A stretch of 56,999 nucleotides of DNA from an uncultured Clostridia bacterium (lineage in GTDB: Bacteria > Bacillota > Clostridia > Christensenellales > Borkfalkiaceae). The number at the start of each line of letters is the position of its first letter. The first letter of the stretch is position 1. Below the pieces are notes generated by a model, which saw nothing but the letters and a program-made list of their open reading frames with translations, searched no databases and was not told where the DNA came from. Both the position numbers and the translations under genes were made by a program. Shown here in pieces: positions 42,762-52,197 of the stretch. The stretch covers positions 1 through 56,999 of the forward strand of contig CALVMH010000011.1 of the NCBI GenBank assembly GCA_944343275.1, given 5' to 3'.

Positions 42762-44726
42762 ATGGGAAAGATCATGGTCGGTGCAGCGTACTATCCCGAA
42801 ATGTGGGAAGAGAGCGAAATTGATCGGGACATCGTCCGCATGAAGGAAGCGGGCGTGAATGTTGTCCGCGTGGCGGAGTTCGCGTGGGGCAAAATGGAAC
42901 CCGCGGAGGGGAAGTTCGACCTCGGCTGGCTGGAACGCGCGGTGGATAAGCTCTACAAGGCGGGCATTGACGTCATCATGTGTACGCCCACCTGCACGCC
43001 GCCCAGATGGCTGCTCAACAAGTATCCCGAAACGCGCAGCGTCGGCGCGTATCCCGAAACGCGCAGCGTCTTCGGGGAGGGGAAACATACGGAAGTCTTT
43101 GCCCGCTGCCATCCGTGCAAGACTTCGCCCGTCATGCGGGAGAAGAACCGCATCATCGTCACGGAGCTTGCAAAGGCGTTCGGGAAGCACCCCGCCGTCA
43201 TCGGTTGGCAGATCGATAACGAGATCTATCCCTACGGCGACGGATGTTACTGCCCGCTGTGTCAGAAGAAGTTCCGCGCCTATCTCAAAGAGAAGTACGG
43301 CACACCCGAGAACCTCAACGCAAAGTGGGGGATGCAGCGTTGGTCGCTCGAATATCAGTCCTTCGACGACGTCATCCCGCCTCTGCGCGTCCGGTGGGAG
43401 CACCCGTCGCTGCAAACGGAGTGGGTCAGGTTCCAATGCGAGACCATCATCTCCTACGTCAACGAGCAGGCGGACATCCTGCACAGGTACACGGACGTGC
43501 CCGTCGGGACGGACATGATGCGGACCAACCTCTTAGGATACTACGAGCTCAACGAAAAGCTGGACATCGTGCAGTTCAATCACTATGAGAAAGCACCCGG
43601 ATTGCCCGGAACGGCGTTCTATTACGATTTTCTGCGCCCCGTTAAAAAGCTGCCCTTCTGGGTGACGGAGACGCAGGTCGGCTGGAACGGCAGCCTCTTT
43701 GCGGAGAACGACTACCGTCCGGAGGGGGAATGCTATGTCAATACATGGCTTCCCATCGCAAAGGGGGGCGGCATGACGGAATATTGGCTGTTCCGCGCGC
43801 ACCCCAACGGTCACGAGCTTGCGCACGGCGCGCTCTTCAACACGGCGGGCAGGGCGTACCGCGTCACAAAGGAAGTCGCGCGCGCTTCGAAGGAGATGAT
43901 GGCATGCTCCGCATTTCTGCAAGAGAGCACCGTGCGTGCGGACATCGCGCTGCATTTCTCCTCCACCGTCCGCAAGATCACGGAATATGCGCCCATGCTG
44001 AAAAACTTCAATTACGAGGCGCTCATTTGCGACCGCTTCCATAAGCCGCTGCGCCGCCATAACGTGGACGTCATCGATACGCCGCACACGCTCGAAGGGT
44101 ACCGCGTGCTCATCTCGCCCTTCCTCTATGCGGCGGAAGAAAACGACCTGCCCGCCCGCGTGATGCGCTGGGTGGAGGAGGGCGGAACGTGGATCGTCGG
44201 CCCCATGACAGACCTCATGACGGAGTACGCAAGCAAGTACACGGATAAGCCGCACAGCTTCCTGGAAGAGTTTGCGGGTGTGTATGAGACATACGATCTG
44301 CCCGTCGGGAACGAGGAGTACCGCGTAAAATGGCAGGACGGGAGCGTCTCCCCGCTCGATACCTGCTTTGCGGCGTATGAGCTGCGCGGCGCCAAGGCGC
44401 TTGCCGTCTATGAGAACGGCGAATTTGCGGGCATGCCCGCCGTGACGGAGCGCAAGGTCGGCAAGGGGCGCGTCATCGTGCTGGGCGGCGTTCCGACGGA
44501 AGAGGCGCTGCTGCGCCTGGTCGGGATCGCTCCCGTGGCGCAGGCGAGCGAAAACGTCGCGCTCGTCGGGCGCAGCGGCAAATGCAGCGGCATCATCGCG
44601 CTGGAAACGGAGCGCCGCACGGGGGAACTGACGCTGGACGGAACGTACACCGATCTCATCACGGGCAAAAAATATACGGGCAAAGTGACCATGCAGCCCT
44701 ATTCCGTGCTGGTCCTACAAAAATAA
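42762..44726 (+). CDS. glycoside hydrolase family 42 beta-galactosidase
   Basis: A 654-residue enzyme cutting terminal beta-galactosides. GAAYYPEMW and RVAEFAW are N-terminal hallmarks. E154 in WQIDNEIYPY is the acid/base and E303 in WVTETQVGW the nucleophile. C116, C162, C164 and C167 suggest the known zinc cluster. The trimerisation and C-terminal domains are present (ending VTMQPYSVLVLQ). No signal peptide, so it is intracellular and acts on imported oligosaccharides. Residues 88-94 and 97-103 are an exact repeat, YPETRSV, made by a 27-nt tandem duplication. AAGGAGA precedes the ATG. Confidence 0.93.
   Translation: MGKIMVGAAYYPEMWEESEIDRDIVRMKEAGVNVVRVAEFAWGKMEPAEGKFDLGWLERAVDKLYKAGIDVIMCTPTCTPPRWLLNKYPETRSVGAYPETRSVFGEGKHTEVFARCHPCKTSPVMREKNRIIVTELAKAFGKHPAVIGWQIDNEIYPYGDGCYCPLCQKKFRAYLKEKYGTPENLNAKWGMQRWSLEYQSFDDVIPPLRVRWEHPSLQTEWVRFQCETIISYVNEQADILHRYTDVPVGTDMMRTNLLGYYELNEKLDIVQFNHYEKAPGLPGTAFYYDFLRPVKKLPFWVTETQVGWNGSLFAENDYRPEGECYVNTWLPIAKGGGMTEYWLFRAHPNGHELAHGALFNTAGRAYRVTKEVARASKEMMACSAFLQESTVRADIALHFSSTVRKITEYAPMLKNFNYEALICDRFHKPLRRHNVDVIDTPHTLEGYRVLISPFLYAAEENDLPARVMRWVEEGGTWIVGPMTDLMTEYASKYTDKPHSFLEEFAGVYETYDLPVGNEEYRVKWQDGSVSPLDTCFAAYELRGAKALAVYENGEFAGMPAVTERKVGKGRVIVLGGVPTEEALLRLVGIAPVAQASENVALVGRSGKCSGIIALETERRTGELTLDGTYTDLITGKKYTGKVTMQPYSVLVLQK
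43023..43070 (+). repeat. 27-nt period tandem duplication inside the GH42 gene
   Basis: The 21 bases at 43023-43043 recur exactly at 43050-43070, separated by six bases. The frame is kept, adding nine residues near the entrance region before the first zinc cysteine. Confidence 0.85.
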
Positions 44727-44746
44727 GGCGCCTTGCGCGCACAATA

Positions 44747-44783
44747 TTTACAAGCCCCGCGGCATTGCCGCGGGGCTTGTAAA
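44747..44783 (+). terminator. terminator after the GH42 gene
   Basis: A 17-bp stem (44747-44763 with 44767-44783) with loop ATT. A-rich sequence follows and AATATTT precedes, so it may serve both strands; the downstream T run is absent. Confidence 0.75.
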
Positions 44784-45047
44784 AAATATTGGAGAGTAAA
44801 AAGCACAGCGGCTAGGGAACCGGACTGCGCCTTTCGGCAAATGAAGGAAGGACGCTTCGGTCCTTCGCTTCCCCCGTGCGCCGGCCGACTGCCGCGCACC
44901 GAACGGTTTTCCCCGTTCACACGTTTGATTATATGCGCGCCGGCGCAAAAATGCAACCTACTTTTTGAAAAACGCGTTCTATCATCAAGTTTCGCACAAG
45001 TAGAGTTGAAATTTCACACTCTACTCACGGTAGAACGGTAAATCCCA
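44784..45047. promoter_or_regulatory. regulatory intergenic stretch before the XRE-membrane regulator
   Basis: Holds no protein-like frame. A small hairpin GAAGGAC/GTCCTTC lies near 44846-44865. The main feature is a palindrome at 44999-45025: AGTAGAGT and ACTCTACT arms flank TGAAATTTCA, itself a palindrome. It ends 22 bases before the -35 box and is a good candidate operator for the regulator encoded next. Confidence 0.55.
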
Positions 45048-45077
45048 TTGACAAGGCGCATGCAATTGTAGTATAAT
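45048..45077 (+). promoter_or_regulatory. promoter of the XRE-mcsA-mcsB-clpC operon, leaderless layout
   Basis: TTGACA (45048-45053), 18-bp spacer, TATAAT (45072-45077). The ATG starts seven bases after the -10, with no ribosome site between. Confidence 0.8.
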
Positions 45078-45083
45078 TCAGGC

Positions 45084-45752
45084 ATGGAAGAGGATATTCT
45101 TGCCGTCACCATCGGAAAAAACATCATGCGCCTGCGGCGCATGGCAAATATGACGCAGCTCGAACTTGCCGAAAAGATCAACTATTCGGACAAGTCGGTG
45201 TCCAAGTGGGAACAGGGGAACGGCATTCCCGACGTGCGCATCCTCGTACAGCTTGCCGACCTGTTCAACGTCTCGGTGGACGATCTGGTGCGGGAGCATA
45301 AGGAGGCGCCCGTCCTTCCCGGCAGGACGCGGCTCATCCGCCGCATCGTCGTCATGCTGCTCTCCGTCGGGCTGTGCTGGCTGGTTGCCGTCGCATGCTT
45401 CGTCTTTATCGGCATCGGCGCGCCCGCCCTCGGCAACACCTGGCTTGCATTCGTCTATGCGGTGCCCGTTTCCGCCGTCGTCACGCTGGTCTTTTCGTGC
45501 ATCTGGGGGTACCGCGGACTGCGCATCGCTTGCATCACCGTCCTCATCTGGACGGCGCTTGCCTGCATCCATCTGACCGCGCTCGTGTGCGGGGTGGATA
45601 TGCACGAGATCCCCGTCTATTACGTCTATTTCATCGGCGTTCCCTTGCAGATCCTGGCGCTCATCTTCTTTTCGCCGTGGAAGCATGTCCGCCTGCCGCG
45701 CTTCGGAAAGCGTTCCAAGGGCGGGAAGGCGGATGAGGACCGCGAGGCGTAA
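45084..45752 (+). CDS. XRE-family regulator with membrane domain
   Basis: A 222-residue protein. Residues about 8-66 form a Cro/CI helix-turn-helix: IMRLRRMANMTQLELAEKI and SDKSVSKWEQGNGIPD. After an Arg-rich linker come four predicted membrane helices (about 90-112, 118-140, 146-165 and 178-196) and a basic tail. It should bind DNA while anchored in the membrane, and may sense envelope state. It heads the operon that ends with mcsA-mcsB-clpC, where Firmicutes usually carry ctsR. The start has no ribosome site because the transcript appears leaderless. Confidence 0.85.
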   Translation: MEEDILAVTIGKNIMRLRRMANMTQLELAEKINYSDKSVSKWEQGNGIPDVRILVQLADLFNVSVDDLVREHKEAPVLPGRTRLIRRIVVMLLSVGLCWLVAVACFVFIGIGAPALGNTWLAFVYAVPVSAVVTLVFSCIWGYRGLRIACITVLIWTALACIHLTALVCGVDMHEIPVYYVYFIGVPLQILALIFFSPWKHVRLPRFGKRSKGGKADEDREA

Positions 45753-45803
45753 ACATTGCGCGTGCCGCGTGCGGCGCGCGCCGCTTGCATTTTCGGAGGT
45801 ATT

Positions 45804-46886
45804 ATGAAGATCGTCCCTCTGCCCGCGGAACGGGCACGGCAGGAAGAAAAGGCGCGCAGCTTAAAGCGCCTCGCCAAGGCGTACAACATCTGTCTGTTAG
45901 GGCTTTCGATCGCTGCGATCGCCTGTCTCATCGGCGTGCTCGTCGCCGTCATCATGCTGGAAACGGGGGAGCGTTCCGCCGCGCGCGACACGCTTTTGTA
46001 CATCCTCGCGGGCAGTTTTGCGGGCGGCGCGGTGCTGTTTGCGGGCGGCGCGGTGCTCTTCGGAAGGTGTTCGAACGAGGCAACGCGCACCTATCGGGAT
46101 TTTTGCGAACGCTGCCACGGGGAGCAGTGCTTCTATGTGGGGGAGGGGACGATCGCCGAATTTACGGAGGATGCCCTGCTCATCCGCGGGGAAACGGGCG
46201 GGAAGCCCATCCGCGTTCCCTATGCGGACATCCGGTTCCACTCCGTCTGTACCCGCCGCAAGCCGCAGGAAAAGGGGACATGGAGCGTCGTTCTGGAAAT
46301 GCCCGCGCACTATGTGATGAAGCGGGGGGATGCGCCCCGCGCGCTCATCGAAGCGGACGGCAAGGAGCGGCTGTATCAGACGCTGGAAGCGCACGGGCTC
46401 GTTCTGCGCGGCGAACAGCCTCCGCGCGGACAGGCGTGCAAAAACGTCCGTTTCAAGCCGCGCACGAAGTTTTTGCTGCCCGACGGGGAGAAGCGGCGGC
46501 GCAGCCTCATCGTGGCGGGGGCAGGTGCGCTGCTCACGGCGGGCGGCGCGCTCCTTGCGGTGTTTCTGCGCGATTACATGCTCGTCGGCGTCATCCTGAG
46601 CGTGTTCGGCGTCTTTCTCGCGGGGCGTTCGCTGTTCGCCTTCGTCCGCGCGAAGGGCGTGCTCGCTCTCTATGAAGAGGGCATCTATTGGCAGGAATCC
46701 GGGCGTCCCGAGGCGGACAGGTTCTTTTTGAAATGGACGGAGCTGGTGCGCGTGAAAACGGAGACGATCGCGGAAAAGCAGTACATTGCCGCCGAATGCG
46801 AATACGGGAGCTATCATATCCCCGACGTTGCCGGCGCATACGAATTCATCCGCGCGTTCCGCCCCGCGCTTGTACAGGAAGCATGA
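45804..46886 (+). CDS. membrane protein with two PH/YcxB-like soluble parts, unknown
   Basis: A 360-residue protein with two pairs of hydrophobic helices (about 32-57 with 68-88, and 233-254 with 258-282). Each pair is followed by a soluble beta-rich part: [25 protein letters not shown]... in the first and [11 protein letters not shown] in the second. The repeat suggests an internal duplication of a helix-pair plus PH-like unit. I do not know its function. CGGAGG precedes the ATG. It lies 51 bases after the XRE regulator and overlaps the next gene as ATGA, so the two membrane proteins may act together. Confidence 0.7.
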   Translation: MKIVPLPAERARQEEKARSLKRLAKAYNICLLGLSIAAIACLIGVLVAVIMLETGERSAARDTLLYILAGSFAGGAVLFAGGAVLFGRCSNEATRTYRDFCERCHGEQCFYVGEGTIAEFTEDALLIRGETGGKPIRVPYADIRFHSVCTRRKPQEKGTWSVVLEMPAHYVMKRGDAPRALIEADGKERLYQTLEAHGLVLRGEQPPRGQACKNVRFKPRTKFLLPDGEKRRRSLIVAGAGALLTAGGALLAVFLRDYMLVGVILSVFGVFLAGRSLFAFVRAKGVLALYEEGIYWQESGRPEADRFFLKWTELVRVKTETIAEKQYIAAECEYGSYHIPDVAGAYEFIRAFRPALVQEA

Positions 46887-47107
46887 GAACGTTGACGGTG
46901 CACGGCGTTTACCGCCATTTCAAAGGGAACAGGTACTATGTGGAGGGCGTCGCCCGCGACAGCGAAACGGGCGAAGAACTTGTCGTCTACCGCGCCCTGT
47001 ATGGGGACAGGTCGCTGTGGGTGCGCCCGCTTGCGGCGTTTCTCTCCGAGGTAGACAGAACAAAATATCCTGCCGCGCAGCAGCGGTACAGGTTTGAAGA
47101 GGAATAG
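46883..47107 (+). CDS. DUF1653 protein
   Basis: A 74-residue protein of the DUF1653 family: [20 protein letters not shown], then [20 protein letters not shown]. It forms a single small beta-domain of unknown role. Its GTG/ATG overlap with the previous gene and a 3-base gap to mcsA place it firmly in the operon. Confidence 0.9.
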   Translation: MRTLTVHGVYRHFKGNRYYVEGVARDSETGEELVVYRALYGDRSLWVRPLAAFLSEVDRTKYPAAQQRYRFEEE

Positions 47108-47110
47108 GGC

Positions 47111-47581
47111 ATGCTCTGCGAAAACTGCGGGAAGCGTCCCGCGCAGACGTTCGTCAAGGCGGTGAACGGGAAGGAACTGCATGTGCAGCTCTGCCCCGAA
47201 TGCTTCCGCGCGCTCTATCCGGAAAAGGAGAGCACCGCGTTTTCCGCCCTCGCCGGGGCGATGCGGGAGGATACCGTCTGTCCCGTCTGCGGAACGTCCT
47301 TTGCCCAATTCCGCAAGTCGGGGCTTTTGGGCTGTGCCGGGTGTTATCAGGCATTCCGCGAGGCGCTCTCCGCCACCGTGCGCGGCATGCAGGGCAAGCT
47401 GTATCATACGGGCAAGCGCCCCGAACAGCAGACGGAGGAGGGGTACGACAGGATGCGCGCTTACGTCACGCGGCGGGAAGCGCTGCGCGAACAGCTCGAA
47501 CGGGCGGTGCGCGAACACGATTTTGCGGCGGCGCGTAAGCTGGAAAAGGCGCTGCGCACCCTTTCGGAGGAAGAGGCATGA
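47111..47581 (+). CDS. mcsA: McsA, activator of the protein arginine kinase
   Basis: A 156-residue protein with four CxxC pairs: C3/C6, C28/C31, C57/C60 and C75/C78, which bind zinc and can sense metal or thiol stress. A C-terminal UVR domain (about 112-152) with EQLERAVREHDFAAARKLE contacts partner proteins. It activates McsB. It overlaps mcsB as ATGA. Confidence 0.93.
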   Translation: MLCENCGKRPAQTFVKAVNGKELHVQLCPECFRALYPEKESTAFSALAGAMREDTVCPVCGTSFAQFRKSGLLGCAGCYQAFREALSATVRGMQGKLYHTGKRPEQQTEEGYDRMRAYVTRREALREQLERAVREHDFAAARKLEKALRTLSEEEA

Positions 47582-48630
47582 GCGGCGTCAGGGAGAGCTT
47601 TGAAAGCGTCGCCGTCTCCACGCGCATGCGGCTTGCGCGCAACTTTGCCGATTACCCCTTTCCGGGGCGGCTCATGCAGGATGCGCATGCCGAAGAACAG
47701 GCGCAGGAGATCGTGCGGCTCATCACGGCGGCGCTCTCCGGGGTGGACGATTTCACCCTGTATGAAATGAACAAGCTCTCGCCCGAACGTACGGCGCTCC
47801 TTCTGGAACGCAACCTCATTTCGCGCGATCTGCTGCGCAACCGCCGCATTTCGGCGGCACTCATCTCCTCGGACGGCATCATCTCCGTCATGCTCAACGA
47901 GGAGGACCATGTCCGCGAACAGTACTTCATGCACGGGTTCGACCTCCCCCGCGCCTACGAGCGCATCGCGGGGCTGGACGATGCCATTTCCGAGCGGGTG
48001 CCCTTCGCGTTTGACGAGCAGTTCGGCTATCTCACCGCCTGTCCCACCAATCTCGGAACGGGGCTGCGCGCCTCCGTCATGCTCTTTCTGCCCGCCGTCT
48101 CGCGCAGGGGCGTGATGTCGCGCACCCTGCTTCCCGAACTTGTCCGCCTCGGGCTCACCGCGCGCGGTGCCTACGGCGAGGGGAGCGGGGCGGAAGGCGA
48201 CCTCTTTCAGATCAGCAACGAAGTGACGCTCGGCGTTTCGGAGGAGGAGATCCTCTCCATCGTCGGCAGGGCGGTGGACTGCGTCGTGCAGACGGAGCTT
48301 CTGGAACGCCGCCGCATGAAGGCGGAAGGGGGGATCGCCCTGCGCGACAAGCTGTGCCGCGCATATGGCGTCCTCACCAACTGCCGTCTGCTCGAAGAAC
48401 ATGAGTGTCTGCGCCGCCTCGCGGACATCCGCCTCGGACTTGCGCTCGGCTATTTCACGGGCGGGGAGGACGGCGAATGGATGGCGGGGATCGACGAGCT
48501 CTCCGTTGCCATGCGTCCCGCGGGCATCAACCGTCTGAACGGCGCGCCGCTCGGACAGCAGGAACAGGACGCCTACCGCGCCGAATATGTGCGCAAGGCG
48601 ATCCGTGCCATGGAGCTCGGCGTCGATTAG
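47578..48630 (+). CDS. mcsB: McsB, protein arginine kinase
   Basis: A 350-residue phosphagen-kinase-fold enzyme that phosphorylates arginine in damaged proteins, tagging them for ClpC-ClpP. VAVSTRMRLARNF is the N-terminal ATP region. LNEEDHVREQ holds the catalytic acids, and ACPTNLGTGLRASVMLFLP the conserved Cys and arginines. Its product McsB also adapts substrates to ClpC, encoded next. Confidence 0.95.
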   Translation: MSGVRESFESVAVSTRMRLARNFADYPFPGRLMQDAHAEEQAQEIVRLITAALSGVDDFTLYEMNKLSPERTALLLERNLISRDLLRNRRISAALISSDGIISVMLNEEDHVREQYFMHGFDLPRAYERIAGLDDAISERVPFAFDEQFGYLTACPTNLGTGLRASVMLFLPAVSRRGVMSRTLLPELVRLGLTARGAYGEGSGAEGDLFQISNEVTLGVSEEEILSIVGRAVDCVVQTELLERRRMKAEGGIALRDKLCRAYGVLTNCRLLEEHECLRRLADIRLGLALGYFTGGEDGEWMAGIDELSVAMRPAGINRLNGAPLGQQEQDAYRAEYVRKAIRAMELGVD

Positions 48631-48638
48631 GGAGAAGT

Positions 48639-51098
48639 ATGGATACATCGCATTATTCGGAACATCTGCAACAGGCGGTGGAGCTTGCGCAGGAAGCGGC
48701 GCAGCACTACAACACCAATTATGTCGGCAGCGAGCATGTCCTGCTGGCGATGCTCTGCGTCACGGACAGCACGGCGAGCCGCCTGCTGACGGAGGCGGGC
48801 GTGCGGCTGGAAAAATACCGTACCGTGTTCCGCCGCAATTTGCAGCACGACTCCCCCGTGCACGGATTCACGCCGCGCATGAAGCACATCTTCGGGCTTG
48901 CCCAGGAGTACGCGCTGCAATCCGGCGAGACGGGCTTTATCACGGGCACGGAGCATGTTCTGCTCGCCATCCTCACCGTGCGCGGCAGCCTTGCGGTGGA
49001 TATCCTCGCAAGCCTCGGCGTCGACGTTGCCGCTCTCGCCGAAAAGACGGGTTCCTTCATCGCGCCTGCCGAACGGGAGGAAGAGGAACAGGAGCCGTCC
49101 GACGAACCGCTGCTGCGCAAGGCGCGTTCACAGGGGACGTCCCCCCTTTCGGCGGAGCTGCTCGCCTACGGTTCCGACCTCACGCAGAAGGCGCGGGAGG
49201 GGAAGGTGGATCCCGTCATCGGCAGGCGGAAGGAGATCGAAAAGGTCGTGCAGATCCTCTCCCGCCGCACCAAAAACAATCCCGTGCTCATCGGCGAGCC
49301 GGGCGTCGGAAAGAGTGCCGTCGTGGAAGGGCTGGCGGCGGCGATCGTGTCGGGGGAAGTGCCCGAACTGCTGCGCGGGAAGACGGTGTTCTCCCTCGAC
49401 CTTGCGGGGCTTCTGGCGGGCGCGCGCTATCGCGGCGATTTCGAAGAACGTCTGAAAAACGTCATCGCCGAAATCAGGGAGAACAGGAACATCATCCTGT
49501 TCATCGACGAGATCCACATGATCGTGGGGGCGGGCGCCTCTGCGGACAGCAACATGGACGCCTCCAACATCTTGAAGCCCATGCTCTCGCGCGGGGAATT
49601 GCAGACGGTCGGCGCGACCACGCTCGAAGAGTACCGCAAATATATCGAAAAGGATTCCGCGCTCGAAAGGCGCTTTACGCCCGTCAATGTGGCGGAGCCT
49701 TCCATTGAGGACACCATCGCCATCCTGCGCGGCGTAAAGGACAAATACGAGGCGCATCACAACGTCGTCATCACGGAGCAGGCGATCGAGGCGGCGGTGC
49801 GGCTCTCCGACCGCTACATCACCGATCGTTTCCTGCCCGATAAGGCGATCGACCTCATCGACGAGGCGGCGTCCCGCGCGCGGCTCAATGCCTACACGGG
49901 CCCCGAGGAATTCCGCGAGGCAGAGGAAAAGCTCGCCCGCCTCAGGGCGGACAGGGAGAACGCCGTCAAATGGAACGATGCGGCAAGGGCGTCCCGTCTC
50001 GATGCGGAGATCGGCGCGCTCTCCGCCGATACGCAGCGCAAAAAGGACGCATGGAACAAACAGCGCCTCGCCGCGCACCTCGCCATCGGCGCGGAGGAAG
50101 TCGCCGAGATCGTCAGCGGCAGAACGGGGGTGCCCGTTGCCAAACTCACCGAGGCGGAGAGCGAAAAACTGCTGCATCTCGAAGAGGAGCTGCACCGCCG
50201 CATCGTGGGGCAGGACGAGGCGGTCACCGCCGTCGCAAAAGCCATCCGCCGCGCGCGTGCGGGGCTGAAAGACGCGGGCAAGCCCATCGGGTCCTTCATC
50301 TTCGTCGGCCCCACGGGCGTGGGAAAGACCGATCTTTCCAAGGCGCTCGCGGAGTGCCTGTTCGGCGACGAGAAGCTGCTCGTCCGCCTCGATATGTCCG
50401 AGTATATGGAAAAGAGCAGCACCTCCAAACTCATCGGCGCGCCGCCGGGGTATGTCGGGTATGATGAATCGGGCGGTCAGCTCACCGAGCGCATCCGCCG
50501 CAATCCCTATTCCGTCGTGCTCTTTGACGAGGTGGAAAAGGCGCATCCCGACGTGTTCAATCTCCTTTTGCAGCTGCTGGACGACGGACGGCTGACGGAC
50601 AGCCGCGGGAGGGTGGTCTCCTTCAAGAATACCGTCATCATCCTCACGAGCAACGTCGGCGCGCACGAAGTCAAGGAAGCCGCGCCGCTCGGATTTTATT
50701 CCGCCGACGACGCGCGCGAATACGAGGACATGAAGGGGCGCATCGAAGCGGCGCTCAAAAAACAGTTCCGTCCGGAGTTCCTCAACCGTCTGGACGACAT
50801 CATCATCTTCCACAAGCTCTCGCGCGAGGACGCCATGCGCATCTGCGAGCGCATCGTCTCGGCGCTCGCCTCCCGCCTGCAGGCGCGCGGCATTGCGCTC
50901 AAATTGAGCGGCAGGGCGCTGTCCCTGCTCGTGGAGGAGGGATACAGCGAGGACTTCGGCGCGCGCCCCTTAAAGCGCGTCGTGCGCCGCCGCATCGAGG
51001 ACCGCCTCTCCGAGGAAATTTTGCAGGGGCGGATCTCTTCGGGTGCGACCGTCATCGTGGATGAACAGGGCGGCGCGTTTACCTTTGAGGAAGAGTGA
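48639..51098 (+). CDS. clpC: ClpC, AAA+ unfoldase
   Basis: An 819-residue Hsp100 protein. Two Clp-N repeats (about 1-145) bind arginine-phosphorylated clients and adaptors. The first AAA+ domain has [13 protein letters not shown] and the second [16 protein letters not shown]. Between them is the ClpC middle coiled coil with a UVR-like part (about 430-470). It threads substrates into ClpP, which is not in this window. GGAGAAG precedes the ATG; it lies 8 bases after mcsB and ends the operon. Confidence 0.96.
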   Translation: MDTSHYSEHLQQAVELAQEAAQHYNTNYVGSEHVLLAMLCVTDSTASRLLTEAGVRLEKYRTVFRRNLQHDSPVHGFTPRMKHIFGLAQEYALQSGETGFITGTEHVLLAILTVRGSLAVDILASLGVDVAALAEKTGSFIAPAEREEEEQEPSDEPLLRKARSQGTSPLSAELLAYGSDLTQKAREGKVDPVIGRRKEIEKVVQILSRRTKNNPVLIGEPGVGKSAVVEGLAAAIVSGEVPELLRGKTVFSLDLAGLLAGARYRGDFEERLKNVIAEIRENRNIILFIDEIHMIVGAGASADSNMDASNILKPMLSRGELQTVGATTLEEYRKYIEKDSALERRFTPVNVAEPSIEDTIAILRGVKDKYEAHHNVVITEQAIEAAVRLSDRYITDRFLPDKAIDLIDEAASRARLNAYTGPEEFREAEEKLARLRADRENAVKWNDAARASRLDAEIGALSADTQRKKDAWNKQRLAAHLAIGAEEVAEIVSGRTGVPVAKLTEAESEKLLHLEEELHRRIVGQDEAVTAVAKAIRRARAGLKDAGKPIGSFIFVGPTGVGKTDLSKALAECLFGDEKLLVRLDMSEYMEKSSTSKLIGAPPGYVGYDESGGQLTERIRRNPYSVVLFDEVEKAHPDVFNLLLQLLDDGRLTDSRGRVVSFKNTVIILTSNVGAHEVKEAAPLGFYSADDAREYEDMKGRIEAALKKQFRPEFLNRLDDIIIFHKLSREDAMRICERIVSALASRLQARGIALKLSGRALSLLVEEGYSEDFGARPLKRVVRRRIEDRLSEEILQGRISSGATVIVDEQGGAFTFEEE

Positions 51099-51137
51099 GC
51101 GATCTCCCGCCGCAAAGGGTGCGCAGACGCAAGAACG

Positions 51138-51180
51138 CCGACCGAGGGGCATTCCGTAACACGGAATGCCCCTCGGTCGG
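51138..51180. terminator. long hairpin between clpC and the convergent gene
   Basis: A perfect 20-bp stem (51138-51157 with 51161-51180) and AAC loop, 11 bases before the end of the minus-strand gene. T-poor on the plus strand, but long enough to stop both transcripts. Confidence 0.8.
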
Positions 51181-51191
51181 TTGTGTGGTGA

Positions 51192-51989
51192 TTATTTCTT
51201 CTTTTTCTTGACGAGCACTTCATAGGGCTTGATGAGCCCCTTTTTGATGAGCGCTTCGTCCGATTGGTATTTCATGTGATAGTCCATGGGGATGGCGCCC
51301 GATACGGTGACGGAAAATTTTGCCGCAAGGTCTGCAAGCAGTTCCTTTGCGTATTTCACCATGCGCTTGCTCGTGATGCGGATCTTCATGGGCGTTTCGC
51401 GGTAGGAACGCTTGTCGGAGACGTCCTCATAGCGGTACTTGGTGTCCTCATACTTGTCGGGATCGAGCGCCAGATAGAGGGTGAGCGTCTTGCCGCCCAC
51501 ATTGAGTTTGGCGATGCGGTCGGCATGGAAGCGGAAATTTTCGCAGTGGCGGCTCAGCCGTGCCTTGACGCCCGTCAGCTCCGCAAAGGCGTTTTTGAGG
51601 TCGGTGTAAAAGTCCTGCATCTTCTCGTCCTGAATGAGGCGGGACTTGAAGGAACGGCGGTACCGCGTGACGAATTCGTATCCCGCGGGCGGCTGTGCGG
51701 GCGCGGCGGCGGCAGCGACCTCTTCCTGCACGGCGGGCTGAATATCTTCGGGCAGGTCAGGGTTTTCCTGCATTTCCGCCTGTTCTTGCGCAAAGGTCTC
51801 TTCGTCGCGCGTTTGTGCTTCCTGCCAGCGTGCCTCGGCATGGGCGCAGGGGTTTGGTTCCATGCGTTCGCAGCGCGTGCAGAAGGGGAAGGAGCCGCAC
51901 AGGTCGTATCCCGCGGCTTCGCTTGCGAGCCACTTCTCCACATCCAGCTCTTGCTGCCGTTTCAAAAACAGTTCTTCGGTGTTCTCCAT
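51192..51989 (-). CDS. hypothetical protein with N-terminal Cys motif and basic tail
   Basis: A 265-residue soluble protein. Near the N-terminus, CGSFPFCTRCERMEPNPC has four cysteines, a possible zinc site. A Glu/Pro/Ala-rich linker follows (about 70-105). The C-terminal domain starts YRRSFKSRLIQ and contains AKLNVGGKTLTLYLALDP and RITSKRMVKYAKELL; it ends in five Lys. Similar two-part proteins occur in clostridia, without known function. The ATG at 51989 is favoured over a GTG at 51998 since GGGGTG lies before it. It has its own promoter. Confidence 0.7.
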   Translation of the reverse strand: MENTEELFLKRQQELDVEKWLASEAAGYDLCGSFPFCTRCERMEPNPCAHAEARWQEAQTRDEETFAQEQAEMQENPDLPEDIQPAVQEEVAAAAAPAQPPAGYEFVTRYRRSFKSRLIQDEKMQDFYTDLKNAFAELTGVKARLSRHCENFRFHADRIAKLNVGGKTLTLYLALDPDKYEDTKYRYEDVSDKRSYRETPMKIRITSKRMVKYAKELLADLAAKFSVTVSGAIPMDYHMKYQSDEALIKKGLIKPYEVLVKKKKK

Positions 51990-52018
51990 AGCATTCACCC
52001 CGTTGATTTGATGCTCTT

Positions 52019-52047
52019 ATTATAGTATAAATCCTGACAAAAAGCAA
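52019..52047 (-). promoter_or_regulatory. promoter of the minus-strand hypothetical gene
   Basis: On the minus strand, TTGCTT (52047-52042), 17-bp spacer, TATAAT (52024-52019). Confidence 0.75.
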
Positions 52048-52152
52048 GTCCCGCAAGCGGTTTTTTCATAAAATTACACAAAAAAGCATACCCGTTGCAA
52101 TATTTTTGTGTCGGAAATGCCCGCAGCGCGCGCCTTTGGCGTGCAGACGCGC

Positions 52153-52193
52153 AAAACCCACGCCCGCCGCAAGCTGCGGCGGGCGTGGGTTTT
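52153..52193 (-). terminator. terminator after the DUF4375 gene
   Basis: An 18-bp stem (52153-52170 with 52176-52193), 5-nt loop, ending in TTTT on the minus strand 4 bases past the stop codon of the DUF4375 gene. Confidence 0.85.
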
Positions 52194-52197
52194 GACT

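Noticed and set aside
44733-45041. A 102-codon plus-strand frame after the GH42 gene
   Set aside because: It begins inside the terminator hairpin and runs through the palindrome; no ribosome site and no protein-like pattern.
51990-51998. GTG start of the minus-strand hypothetical protein, three codons earlier
   Set aside because: The GGGGTG ribosome site overlaps this GTG and is correctly spaced for the ATG at 51989 instead.
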